Source: Pleurodeles waltl (Eukaryota > Chordata > Amphibia > Caudata > Salamandridae). Taken from it: 64,000 nt of DNA. The stretch covers positions 1,061,447,321-1,061,511,320 of the forward strand of contig NC_090443.1 of the NCBI RefSeq assembly GCF_031143425.1. The letters are read 5' to 3'. The translations under genes and the position numbers were made by a program. Under the pieces are notes generated by a model. That model was not told the DNA's origin and ran no database searches. It saw only the letters and a program-made list of their open reading frames with translations. Shown here in pieces: positions 10,388 through 21,159 of the stretch (position 1 is its first letter; every line of letters starts with the position of its first letter).

Positions 10388-13300
10388 TGTGAGAAGCTGG
10401 CCTGGCTTGTAGTAGGTACCAGAGGTACTTAAACCTTGTGCCAGGTCCAGTTATCCCTTATTAGTGAATGTAGTAGTGTTCTAGCAGCTTAGGCTGAACT
10501 AGGAGACATGAAAAATTCCTGCAATACCACTGTAGCCACACAGTACTCACACACATGAAAGACAATACTCAGTGTTACCAAAAATAAAGGTACTTTATTT
10601 TAGTGACACAAGGCCAAAAATATCTTAGAGGCAATACTCCTTCTGGAGGTAAGTGTTATACACAATACATACACTAGACAGCAAAATCAGGTAAGTAAAC
10701 AGTCATAGAATAGTGCAAACAGTGAAAAACACAATAGATTGCAATGGGCCTAGGGGCAACACAAACCATATACTCAAAAAGTGGAATGCAAATGTAAGTT
10801 TCCCCCCTAGGCAACTGAAGTGTATAGAGGGGCGCTGGGAGTGTAAGAAAACACCAAAGGTAAGTAAAGTACCCCACCCCAGAGCCCAGGAAAACAGGAG
10901 TAAAGTACTGCAAGTTTCCTCAGAACACACTAGGGGCCAGATGTAGCAAGGCTTTTGCGCCTCGCTAATGGCGTAAAACGCCGTTTGCGAGGCACAAAAG
11001 CCTCTACGCAATGCAGAAACGCATTTTGCGAGTCGGAACCGACTCGCAAAATGCGTTTCCGACTCACAAATAGGAAGGGGTGTTCCCTTCCTATTTGCGA
11101 CTGGCAACGCGATGCAAGTTGATTTGCGACCGCGAAAGCGCTTGCAAATGAACTCGCAGTTACCATCCACTTGAAGTGGATGGTAACTCATTCGCAAACG
11201 GGAAGGGGTCCCCATGGGACCACTTCCCCTTTGTGAATGATCACAAAAATATTTTTTCAGAGCAGGTAGTGCTCCTATGGACCACTGACTGCTCTGAAAA
11301 TACCGAAACAAAAGGTTTCGGTATTTTTTTTCCAAGTGCAGCTCGTTTTCTTTTATGGAAAACTGGCTGCAGATGGAAAAAAAAAACTGCTTTATTTAAA
11401 AGCAGTGACGGACATGGAGGTCTGCTGTCTCCAGCAGGCCACCATCCCCGTGAGTGCCCAGACTCGCAATTGGGTCGCAAACTGCGACCCACCTCATTGA
11501 TATTAATGAGGTGGGTCTTTGCGACCCCATTGCGAGTCACAGACGGTGTCTGAGACACCTTTCTGCATAGCAATTTGCGAGTTGCAATTTGCGAGTCGCT
11601 CGGACTCGCAAATTGTATCTCGCAATTTGCCACCTACCTCCATCTGGCCCTAGAAGTGGTGGTACAGGATTATGCTAAAACCAAGCAAGACTGCAAGAAC
11701 CAAAGATAGATTCCTGGACCTGAAGACATGTGGAGAGAGTAGACCAAGTCCAGAAGTCGATGAGTCCAGGAAGAACAAGAGCCCCTGCTAACCCGGATAA
11801 AGGTGCAAAAGTGGATTCTCTGGTTGGATGAAGAAGTCAGAAATGCACTAAAGAAGAGAGCTGAAGGTTCCTGCTTGGTGCAAGAAATGTGCCACAGCGA
11901 GTCGTTGGATGCAGGCTGGTTTTTGTCGTTGGATTCTGCCAACAAGCCTTGGCTCACACAAATGTCACGGTTGGTGGGAAAAGCACTACCTCGGCCCAGG
12001 AGGGACCTGGGTGCCTCAACTCAGACTGAGGAGACAGAGGGGGCTCTCAGCACTTCAGAGAGCCCTCAGAAGACCAAGCAGCACCCACAGGAATCCCAGA
12101 ACACAGGGACAAAGGAGTTGCAAAATGCAGTCATCGCAGCACTACACAAAGGGATCCCACACCGCCGGAGAACAACTTAGGGAGCTGAGCGTCGCAGATT
12201 AGAGTGCTTGGGACCTGGCCTATGCTGTGCATGAAGGATTTCTGGAAAAAGTGCACAGAAGCCAAAGGAGCTGCAGAACACGCTGTGCACAGGGGTACTG
12301 TCTGGCAAGGGGAGGTAAGACCTTACCGCCACCAAATTTGGACAGCTGGACCTTTGAACAGTCAGGATCACTTTGGTCCACCACCTGTGTTCTAGGGATC
12401 ACACTCATTGAAAGGAGAGGAGTCCCAGAGTACCGGTTGTCATTGCAGAGAGGTGCCTGCTGAAGCAGGGAAGTGACTCTGTCACTCCACGGGAGATACC
12501 TTCAGATCTTCTGGTGCAGGATGATAACAGGCAGTCCTCAGAGCGTGCACAACCTTGGAAACTGTTGCAGTTCATGGCTGGAACTGAAGTTGCAGGGTTA
12601 AGGTAGCCTTCTTGGATACTTTGTTGCAGTTACAGCATTCCTGGAGCAGTCTGAGGGTGATCCGACGGTCAGAAGCTAAAGCAGAGGATGCAGAGGAGTC
12701 CTGGTGGAGTCTTGCAAACCGAATCTGAGGAAACACCCAGAGGAGAGACCCTAAGTATCCCTGAGAGGGGGATTGGTCACCCAACCAGGTAAGCACCTAT
12801 CAGGAGGAGTCTCTGACATCACCTGCTGGCACTGGCCACTCAGATGCTCCCAGAGTTCCGTGACCATCCTGAAAACAAGATGGTAGAACCCATGGACACT
12901 CTGGAGGAGCTCTGGGTACCACCCCTGGCGTGGTGACGGACCGGGGAGTGGTCACTTCCCTTTCCTTTGTCCAGTTTCGATCCAGAGCAGGGACTGGGGG
13001 TCCCTGAACTGGTGTAGACTGGATTATGCAGGGAGGGCACCATTTGTGCCCTTCAAAGCATTTCCAGAGGCTCTGGGAGGCTACCCCTCCCAAGCTTGTA
13101 ACACAAGTTTCCAAGGGGAGAGGGTGTAACACCCCTCTTCTAAAGGAAATGCATTGTTCTGCCTTCCTGGGACTGGGCTGCCCAATCCCCAGGAGGGTAG
13201 AAACCTGTCTGTGAGGTGGCAGCAGCTGGGACTGCAGTGGAAACCTCAGAGAGCTGGTTTGGCAGTACTGGGAGGTCCATGGGTGAGACCCCAGGGTGCA

Positions 13301-13981
13301 TGGAATTGGCCCCCGGATACCAGAATTGGATTGGGGTTACAATTTCTCAATCTTAGACACCTCACAAGGCCATATTCGGAGTTAGCATTGTGAAGCTACA
13401 TATAGGTATTGACAGATATAGAGTGCACACTTAAAATGGTGTCCCCACACTCACTGTAACTTTGCACCTAGCCTTCATTAACTGAAGGTTAGACATGTAG
13501 GTGACTTATAAGTTACCTGGTGCAGTAAAAATGGCTTTGAAATAGTGTTTGCACTGTTTCACTCAGGCTGCAGTGGCAGTCATGAAGGAGTGTTTGTATG
13601 AGCTCCTTATGGGTGGCAAAAATAAATGCTACTGCCCATAAGGATCTCCTGTAAGCCCAATGCCCTGGGTACCTAGGTACCATATACTAGGGGCTTATAA
13701 GGGGGGTCCAGTATGCCAATTTGGAAAAGGATATGGAGTCACTAGACTATAGTGACAAATTTGGAAACAGGGAGAGCATATGCACTGGAGTTCTGGTTAG
13801 CAGGACCCCAGTGACACACTCAAGCATACTGACAACACAGTAAAACACACTGACATATAGGCCACAAACTATGAGCACTGAGGTCCTGACCAGCAGGATC
13901 CCAGTGAGATAGTCAAAACACACTGACAAACAGGCCAAAAATGGGGGTAACCATGCTAGAAGAAAGCCGCCTTCCTACACA
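10388..13981 (-). repeat. 3' LTR of the Gag/protease element, with nested transposon
   Basis: 3,594 bp, or about 2.87 kb after removing the nested element at 10934-11650. Its net length matches the plus-strand copy at 26614-29474 (2,861 bp). An AATAAA signal region on the minus strand lies near 10580-10600. Covarying 31-nt hairpins lie at 13783-13813 and 13876-13906 near the U3 end. Confidence 0.88.
10934..11650. mobile_element. Palindromic Harbinger-like non-autonomous element (717 bp)
   Basis: Ends are GGGCCAGATG and its complement, flanked by TAG on both sides (10931-10933 and 11651-11653). The interior is full of TTGCGA-type inverted repeats and has no coding frame. The related LTR at 16885-19296 lacks the insert (near 17460 it reads CACTAGGAGTC), which supplies an empty site. 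A three-base duplication fits the Harbinger superfamily. Confidence 0.85.
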
Positions 13982-14437
13982 AACCCCCCCCCCCCCTTGG
14001 CCAGTTGAGACATTATTGTCTAAGTGGTGATAAGTGGAGGGTGGCTCTGCAATATAGTGGTTACTCCCTTTATCATCCACTGTCTGGTTTCCTCGCTGTG
14101 GGGAGGTAAACCATCCTGTTTGGAGATTGTTGCCTAGAAAACAGTGCAAGTGGTTACTCACAGTTTCTCTATCTGTAAAGTTTAAAGTGGGGCAGTGGGA
14201 CTGTTCCACTGATCCTCTGTGAAGACAGGGCTGCTGTCTTAAGGATGAGAATGCTAGACAGGGATGCTGTCTCAGCAAGGCCATAGCTGGGCAAAAAGTT
14301 TGTCCAAATGGCTGAAAGAGAGAACAGGGTTGCTGTTTCTCTTGGGTTGGGGCAGGACAGGGCTGCTGTCCTATTGGCTCCACACAAGGACAGGGTTGCT
14401 CTCCTATGTGTTTGGAGGTAGTGCAGGGCTGCTGCAC
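13913..14437 (-). CDS. Reading frame with (Q/H)PC repeats at the 3' internal end
   Basis: This 174-codon frame starts near 14437 and reads into the 3' LTR from 13981. The coding-like part has recurrent EQPC, QQPC and RQHPC motifs about 12-17 residues apart. The DNA of each repeat is a short hairpin (see 14193-14439), so the peptide pattern may be a by-product of nucleic-acid structure. The same frame is conserved in the plus-strand relative at 25826-26545, where it is fused to the protease frame. No known domain is recognised. Confidence 0.4.
   Translation of the reverse strand: MQQPCTTSKHIGEQPCPCVEPIGQQPCPAPTQEKQQPCSLFQPFGQTFCPAMALLRQHPCLAFSSLRQQPCLHRGSVEQSHCPTLNFTDRETVSNHLHCFLGNNLQTGWFTSPQRGNQTVDDKGSNHYIAEPPSTYHHLDNNVSTGQGGGGVCVGRRLSSSMVTPIFGLFVSVF
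13982..13998 (-). promoter_or_regulatory. Poly-G polypurine tract
   Basis: On the minus strand a run of 13 G (13984-13996) preceded by AA and followed by TT lies directly before the TGTGTAGG start of the 3' LTR. The plus-strand relative has a similar G run at 26602-26610. This is the likely plus-strand primer. Confidence 0.6.
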
Positions 14438-14439
14438 TA
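14193..14439 (-). other. Array of seven short covarying hairpins
   Basis: Seven hyphenated palindromes lie in 247 bp: 14193-14211, 14222-14240, 14256-14272, 14321-14342, 14354-14372, 14387-14405 and 14419-14439. Most have a five-base loop of GGCTG, GGATG or GGTTG. Arms differ but stay complementary: AAGACAG/CTGTCTT, AGGACAG/CTGTCCT, TAGTGCAG/CTGCACTA, CAGTGG/CCACTG. The related copy at 26187-26385 has the same array. The position is just upstream of the purine tract and 3' LTR. Confidence 0.75.
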
Positions 14440-14555
14440 AAGTTTCTCTGGGAGGGCTGGAGGGTTGCTCTAAATTTACTAAAACAGTGCAGTTTTACCT
14501 ACCTGATTAAGTGTTTCCACAAAGAGGTACTTCTACTTCAGGGAGTACAGCTGTG

Positions 14556-15641
14556 TTAGCTGATGGCTCCCTTGATACAGGTGCCACCCCAGGAGAGGTT
14601 TCTCCCACCACAGGAATGGTATCCACTGGTGGTAGGGTGGGGAAGGGATACTTTGATGCCCTTTTTACCTATTGGATGAGAAGAATCCTCAGACTTCAAG
14701 CCTCTTTCTCTTCTTTGCTTTTTTATTTCACCTGAAATGAGAGGAAGCAATTCCTCAGGGATGCCCAGCATGGCTGCATGGGTATAAAACTCTACCTCAG
14801 CCCAACCTGAGGTCTCTAGGTCATTTCCCAAGAGACAATCTACAGTTAAGCTAGGTGATACTACCACCTGCTTAGGGCCAGTAAGTTCACCCCAACTAAG
14901 CTGAACTATAGCTAAGGGAAGAAACTTAGTGGAGTTATGGACATCAATAATCTTATACTGTTGTCCAATGATGTGTTGTTCAGGATGCACTAGGTTTTCA
15001 GTCACCAAAGTGATACTGGCACCTGTGTCCCTGTAGGCCAAGGCCTCAACACCATTTATTGAAACTGTCTGCCTGTACTTATCCATTGTAAGGGGACAAG
15101 CAGCCAGTGTGGCAAGGCCAATGCCACTAGGTGAGACAGAAACTGTCTTGGGAGTGACTACCCCAGTTTCTATGATGGACCCATAAGTGAACCCAACTAC
15201 ACCCTTTGCTTGACTGTTGCCAGCAGTCCCACCACTAGTACCACTACTGCTAGGGGCACTAGAGCTTGATGTATTAGTGGTGGTAGGCTCAGGGGGTTTA
15301 CCTGGACAGGACTTATCCCTTGGCCTGTGGCCTTTACATCTGCACACATAGCACCAGGGCTTTTTATTGTGTGTAGAGTGGGAAGAAGAAGAAGATGATT
15401 TATCCTCACCCCCAGAGGAGTGTTTTGGACCTGAGGAAGGATCTTTGTGTTTACTTTTATCCCCATGCTTATCCTGAGATTTTTCACCATCTTTCTTCTT
15501 TTCTTTGCCACCTCCTGTATGAACTTTTCTGTTCACTCTTGTTCTGACCCATCTGTCTCCCTTCTTTCCCAATTCTTGGGGAGAGGTCAGATCTGAGTCC
15601 ACAAGATATTGGTGTAACAAGTCAGACACACAGTTATTCAA
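14556..15641 (-). CDS. Gag C-terminus and aspartic protease
   Basis: A 361-codon frame. It begins with the end of a capsid-like domain (NNCVSDLLHQYLVDSDLTSP), followed by a Lys/Ser-rich linker. A knuckle-like CYVCRCKGHRPRDKSC lies near residue 95, with a wider final spacing than a standard CCHC. A protease has RDTGASITLV near residue 208 and LLGNDLE near 268. The frame runs past the protease into low-complexity sequence and stops at 14556 with no reverse transcriptase. A plus-strand homologue lies at 30449-31450. It is the best preserved coding part of the element. Confidence 0.85.
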   Translation of the reverse strand: MNNCVSDLLHQYLVDSDLTSPQELGKKGDRWVRTRVNRKVHTGGGKEKKKDGEKSQDKHGDKSKHKDPSSGPKHSSGGEDKSSSSSSHSTHNKKPWCYVCRCKGHRPRDKSCPGKPPEPTTTNTSSSSAPSSSGTSGGTAGNSQAKGVVGFTYGSIIETGVVTPKTVSVSPSGIGLATLAACPLTMDKYRQTVSINGVEALAYRDTGASITLVTENLVHPEQHIIGQQYKIIDVHNSTKFLPLAIVQLSWGELTGPKQVVVSPSLTVDCLLGNDLETSGWAEVEFYTHAAMLGIPEELLPLISGEIKKQRRERGLKSEDSSHPIGKKGIKVSLPHPTTSGYHSCGGRNLSWGGTCIKGAIS

Positions 15642-15704
15642 TATATGCTCTCTCCGAATCAGATTATACAGACCCTGGTAATCAGACCCTTTACTGCCAT
15701 TTTA

Positions 15705-16656
15705 TCAACCTTCTAGAGCTTTCACAGAACAGTCCACAAAGTCAACCCAATCTTGTGAAGATTCTTTCTTGGTTTCCCTGAACTTGATTCTGTATTGCTC
15801 TGTGGTAAGCCCAAAACCATCAATGTGTGCGTTTTTTAAAATGTTGTAGTTGTCTGCATCCTCCTCCCTAACAGTGAGGAGTCCATCACTCCCTTTGTCA
15901 GAGAAGTATAGAAGCCCACTGCTTTTGAGGGACCCTTTGAACCTTACAGGCCTGCTCAAGTGTAGCAAACCACTTTTGAATATCATCCCCCACCTTGTAT
16001 GGGGGAACAATCTTATGTAAGTTTCTGGAGTTACTGTTGTCTTCCCTGACCTCATAACTTCTGAAACTTTCAATGCTGCTGCCACCATGGGGAACTAACC
16101 CCAGCTCCTGTCTTTCCCTTTCTACAGCTAAGGCTTCCCTATCTAGGGCTAGCTGTTGCTGCAGTAGCGTCAGTCTGGCCTCCTCCAATCTCAGCTTTCT
16201 GAGTTCCCTATCTAGGGACTGGTCCTCAGCGTTGAATGTGTGGGACACTTCTGACACAGAGGTGACATGGAAATGAGCAGAGTTTGACCTTTCCCGAACT
16301 CTAGTGACATGGCCTCTAGGGGTGAAGGGTGCCCTACTTGTGTGAGACTCCTTCCCACTACCAGCTACACTAGGAGGTTTGTTAAGAGAAAGATCTGTTT
16401 AAGGACCCTCCCCTACATCTTCAGGACCCTCTCCTGAATCTACCTGCTCAAAATCTCACTCTACCTCCTCTTCCTGCTCGACATGGTTATCAGATGGACC
16501 CTGATCACCCTGCAGGAGGAGGCTTAAGAGGAAATCCTTATTGGGGTTCTTCCCAATCCTTAAGCTTCTTTCTAAGAAGAACCTCCTCAAGCTTTTAAAG
16601 TTAAGGTTCTCATAGGTTGTCTTGATAACCCTGGGGGTAGCTTCAATAGTACACAT
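15705..16656 (-). pseudogene. Gag N-terminus, broken
   Basis: Pieces in two frames encode the first part of Gag. 16656-16456 starts MCTIEATPRV. 16257-15898 has a coiled-coil-like LDRELRKLRLEEARLTLL segment. 16088-15705 overlaps in another frame and has TTEQYRIKFRETKKES, which resembles a SCAN-type Gag domain. Breaks are in-frame stops near 16456 and 16400, a frameshift near 15898-15910, and stops after ALEG at about 15699-15704. The plus-strand relative (29748-31066) shows the same domain order. Confidence 0.8.
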
Positions 16657-16864
16657 AGTGATAGAAAAGTTAGGGAGAAGAGTAAGAAGTAAGCAAAACT
16701 ATTTCACCTAACTTTTTAGAGCAAACGAAAAACATTTTGGAAAACAATTTCTTTAGAGTGAAAATGAGACTGCTAGGTATAATTGTATATAGCTCTAAGT
16801 ATTAGAGTACACTTTCTTGTGAAAAACACCAGTGACAAAGTGATAAGGCAATTGCAAGTACTTA

Positions 16865-16884
16865 TCCCACCACTGCACCACCAA
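16865..16884 (-). promoter_or_regulatory. Candidate primer-binding site
   Basis: Immediately inside the 5' LTR the minus strand reads TTGG then TGGTGCAGTGGTGGGA. The plus-strand copy has a near-identical sequence after 29474 (GTGCAGCGGTGGGA). It is close to the complement of a vertebrate tRNA-Leu 3' end, with a one-base difference in register. The match is suggestive only. Confidence 0.4.
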
Positions 16885-19296
16885 TGTGAGAAGCTGGCCT
16901 GGTTTGTAGTGGGTACCTAAGGTACTTCCACCTTATACCAGGTCCAGTGATCCACCTTAGTGAGTTGTAGGCAGTGTCTAGCAGCTTAGGCTGTCTAGAG
17001 GTAGCTGTAGCAGAGCAGGTAAGGCTGAACTAAGCGAAATGCAAAGCTCTTGCCATGCCACTATAGTCACACAGTACTCACACACAATAAAAGACAATAC
17101 TCAGTGTTACCAAAAATAAAGGTACTTTATTTTAGTAACACAAGGCAAAAAAACATCTTAGAGGTTATACTCCATTTGAAGGTAAGTATTATACACAATA
17201 TATATACTAGTAACGAAAATCAGGTAAGTACACAGTCATAAAAGTGCAAACTGTGAAAAAAACAATAGGTTGCAATAGGCCTAGGTGCAATACAAACCAT
17301 ATACTAAAATAGTGGAATGCGAATGTTGGTTCCCCCCTAGGCAAGTGTAGTGTGTAGAGGGGCACTGGGAGGGTAAGAAAATACCAAAGGTAAGTAAAGT
17401 ACCCCACCCCGGAACCCAGGGAAACAGAGGTAAAGTACAGCAAGTTTCCTCGGAACACACTAGGAGTCATGGTAAAGGATTATGCTAAAACCAAGCAAGA
17501 CTGCATTACATCAATGATGGATTCCTGGACCTGAAGACCTGTGGAGAGAAGAGACCAAGTCCAAGAACAGATGAAGAGTCCAGGAAGAACAGGAGACCCT
17601 GCTAACCTGGATGAAGGTGCAAAGGTGGATTTTCCGGTTGGAAGAAGAAGTCAGAAATGCACCAAAGAAGACAGCTGCGGGTTCCTGCTTGGTGCTAGAG
17701 ATGTCCCACATCAAGTCATTGGATGCAGGCTGGTTTTCATCGTTGGATTCTGCCAACAGGCCTTGGCTCACGCAAATGTTGCGGTCGGCAGGAAAAGGCA
17801 CTACCTGGGCCCAGGAGGGACCTGGGGGTCTCAACTCAGACTGACGAGACAGAGGGGGTTCTCAGCACTTTAGAGAGCCCTCAGAAGAGCAGGCAGCACC
17901 CACAGGAGTCCCAGGACACAGAGGACAAAGGAGTTGCAACATGCAGTCGTCGCAACACTACACAAAGGGGTCCCACATTGCCGGAGACCAACTCAGGGAG
18001 CTGAGCATTGCAGGATTGAGTGGTGGAGACCTGGGCTACACTGTGCACAAATGATTTTTGGAAGAAGCGCATAGAAGCCCTAGGAGCTGCAAAACACATG
18101 GTGCACAGGGGTACTGTCTGGCTGGGGGAGGCAAGCCCTTACCTCCACCAGATTTGAACAACTGGACCTTTGGACATTCAGGATCACTTCGGTCCACCAC
18201 CTGTGTTCCAGAGATCATGCTCGTCGACAGGAGAGGAGTCCCAGAGTACCAGTGGTTGTCACAGAGAGGTGCCTGCTGAAGCAGGGAAGTGACTCTGTCA
18301 CTCCACGGGAGATTCCTTCAGTTCCGCTGGTGCAGAATGAAGACAGAGAGCTTGTTTGGCAGTACTGGGGGTACAAGGTGGAGGCCCCAGGGTGCCTGGA
18401 ATTTGCCCCCCAATACCAGAATTGGATTGGGGGTACAATTTCTCACTCTTAGACACCTAACATGGCCATATTCGGAGTTACCATTGTGAAGCTTCACATA
18501 TGTATTGACATATATGTAGTGTACACTTATAATGGTGTCCCTGCACTCACGAAGTCTGGGACATTGGTCAAGGACAATGTGGGATAACCTTTGCTAGTGC
18601 AAGGGTGCACTCACACTTAGCAACTTTGCACCTAGCCTTCAGTAAATTAAGGTTAGACACATGGGTGACTTATAAGTTACCTGGTGCAGTGAGAAATGGC
18701 TGTGAAATAACGTGTGCACTATTTCACTCAGGCTGCAGTGGCAGTCCTGTGTAAGAATTGTCTGAGCTCCCTATGGGTGGCAAAAGAAATGTTGCAGCCC
18801 ATAAGGATCTCCTGGAGCCCCAATGCCCTGGGTACCTAGGTACAATATACTAGGGACTTATAAGGGGGGTCCAGTGTGCCAATCTGGATTGGCATATGGA
18901 GTCACTAAACTATAGTGACAAATTTGGAAGCAGAGAGAGCATAAGCACTGGAGTTCTGGTTAGCAGAACTTCAGTGACACAGTTAAGCACTACTAACAAC
19001 ACACACAGTAGGCCACGAACAATGAGCACTGGGGTCCTGGCTAGCAGGATCTCAGTGAGACAGGCAAAACACACTGACATACAGGTTTGTATCTATGAGC
19101 ACTGGGGTCCTGGCTTGCAGGACTCCAGTGACACAGTCAAGGATACTGACAACAGAGTAACACATACTGACATATAGACCATAAACTATGAGCACTGGTG
19201 TCCTGACCAGCAGGATCCCAGTGAGACAGTAAAAACACACTGACAAGCAGGCCAGAAATGGGGGTAGCCATGCTAGAAAGAGGCTACTTTCTCACA
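16885..19296 (-). repeat. 5' LTR of the Gag/protease element
   Basis: This 2,412-bp LTR aligns with 10388-13981 but lacks about 0.5 kb, including most of the segment equivalent to 12510-13250. It ends CTTTCTCACA on the right. It has an AATAAA signal region near 17115-17130 (minus) and four hairpins at 18946-19223. Confidence 0.88.
18946..19223 (-). other. Tandem covarying hairpins in LTR U3
   Basis: Four 31-nt hairpins start at 18946, 19027, 19100 and 19193. Each has 13-nt arms around a five-base loop (GTTAG, GCTAG, GCTTG, ACCAG). Arms read CACTG...TCCTG or CACTG...TTCTG and pair with CAG...CAGTG, with several changes matched on both sides or tolerated as G-T pairs. Spacing is 73-93 bp. Spacers between hairpins are less similar than the hairpins. 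Confidence 0.75.
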
Positions 19297-19401
19297 CCAA
19301 TGGAGGATACATGTTGAGGAGCTGGCAGTCATTTGAAGGAATTTGATATGATCTAAAGGTATCTTCAAGGAAACTTCAAGACCATTGGTTAAGTACTTTC
19401 C

Positions 19402-19606
19402 CTCTTTTTTTCTTTTTTTTTTTTGGAGCGTTCCGGACAGTTTTATTCGCCATTGCTTTTCCGCAGTCCAGTGCATGGGGAAATCAGCACACACCAGGCC
19501 AGATTCGGACAGGCGACGTGCAGTGCAGCACAGCAGCTGAGAATGCTGCCCCTGCCAGAAGGAGAGAGCAGGAGAGCACCATATTCGCACAGATACAGCA
19601 CTTTCC
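19402..19606 (-). mobile_element. Probable retroposed transcript end (SINE or retrocopy)
   Basis: On the minus strand AATAAA (19442-19447) is followed about 17 bases later by an A-rich tail (19404-19434 region). The unit is flanked by ACTTTCC at 19395-19401 and 19600-19606. These are hallmarks of an L1-type retroposed, polyadenylated RNA. The body of about 165 bp is not recognised; it could be a 3' UTR fragment or a SINE. Confidence 0.5.
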
Positions 19607-21156
19607 TTCCCTCTCCCTAACGCCAGCGCTTATTCCAGCTGTCGTGCGCCACGCACACACATTAGCGTAACAGTGCTATGGTGTATGCATGAGTCTAGCC
19701 TATGTTTTACATAGGAAGATATCCATCCTGTACAAAATACTATCCTTGGATCATTGAAAAAGCTTTTCCTACTTTGTATCTCTGCCTTACAGTGCAGCAC
19801 ACATGCAAAGTCAGAACAACACAGAGAAATTAAACCATTTGTTTATTTAACACCTGCTTTTCAGCAGCGTTAATTTTTGGCTCTAAGCCCTTTCTACTGA
19901 TGTTTGAGAATAGGTTTTAGCATCAAAGAGCATGGGTGGTAACATGGGTGCACCCATGTACCACCCATGTAGTGCCTCTGTGGGTGTGAGGCCACCTATA
20001 TAAGGTTAAGTGTCACATAATAAAATAGTAACAAATACTGCCTTCAGAGGTCGACTCAAATCTTTTGGCTCAGACAGGAGAATGAAATCATCCAATCAAA
20101 CAATAAGAATCAATAGCCATCAAATATAACATCAAATAATCAACATTTTCAACAAGGAGTCAGTAATGTATACACACCATGACCTACGTGGCCGTGAATC
20201 GCCACACCAGTTTACTAAAGTTTAAACATTAATTGCCCTCAAATTAACAATGCTTAGGTCACGTAGATCATGCGCGAGGCCAAAAAATAAAAGTACAGAA
20301 ACAACACAGGTTGACCAAAGCGTCTAAAGAATCTCAATCTAGCTAAAACGTTTACCATTAGACACGCCAAAAGACCACTACAGAATAACAATAATATTAA
20401 GAGACTAGAAACAGAATACATTTAGTTTATGCAGATGAATTACTCACAATCAATTAATATGCAATCAAAATAAGCATTAGGTCAGGCATCCCTAGCTATT
20501 ACTCTAATTCAAAAAGCATGTGTGGGCTTCATGCAAAAATAAAGGAAGAGCTATAACTAACTTGCATCACCTAAAACTTTGCTATATTAAAGTCCCAACA
20601 CTTACTAACTAAGCCACTATTGGACAAGATTATAGGATGAGACTATTGACAGCCAATCAGGCTTTAACTGTGCTTAAGAAGCAACTCTTCTGTGTTCCTC
20701 CCCAGGATAGCTTCACGTTGTCACTCCTCTCTCGTCTCAGGTCAGCAGTTTCCGTGAAAATATTACAATTAGAAAGAAACAAAGAAAATATGATTAAGCT
20801 GTAAAGCCCATTCTTAAAATTTACAATTATTATCTTGAGGAAACACAAGTGAAGCAAGAACAGGACAGAAAATTTCCACTGTGCAAGTCACACAGAATGT
20901 TTAATAAAACAATGTTTGCAAAGTGTTTCAGTGAAGTGAGTATCATTTAAACATCATGATCTGGAAAAATACTAAAACATAGGCCTTTTCACTAATGCTA
21001 AAACATTAAGAAATAAAACAATTTTTATAATAATTTCAAACAATTAGTTTTATAACACAATATTAATTTATATTTTATCAGTACATATAAATATCATGAT
21101 TATTCAAAATACATTTTCATTAGCATTTATGTTTGCACATACAACTTTGTAGTGGT
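19607..21156. other. AT-rich spacer, no gene recognised
   Basis: No coding frame with recognisable motifs. A stretch at 20030-20330 looks like decayed LTR or retroviral sequence in style, without identifiable ends. The remainder is AT-rich. Confidence 0.4.
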
Positions 21157-21159
21157 TAG

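Larger units (their letters stand above)
10388..19296 (-). mobile_element. Gag/protease-only LTR element with very long LTRs
   Basis: Two related long LTRs (10388-13981 and 16885-19296) flank a 2.9-kb internal region that encodes Gag and an aspartic protease. No reverse transcriptase, RNase H or integrase is present. LTR ends are TGTG...CACA. A poly-G purine tract (13982-13998) and a primer-binding-like site (16865-16884) sit at the right places. The flanks do not form a target duplication (ACCTC left, CCAAT right), so the two ends may come from different insertions joined by recombination. The plan resembles gag-only non-autonomous elements (TR-GAG in plants). A Gmr1-like gypsy origin is possible because the Gag has a SCAN-like segment. 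Confidence 0.85.

Noticed and set aside
9925..10412. Three overlapping plus-strand frames of 109-134 codons
   Set aside because: All are readings of the 28-bp minisatellite.
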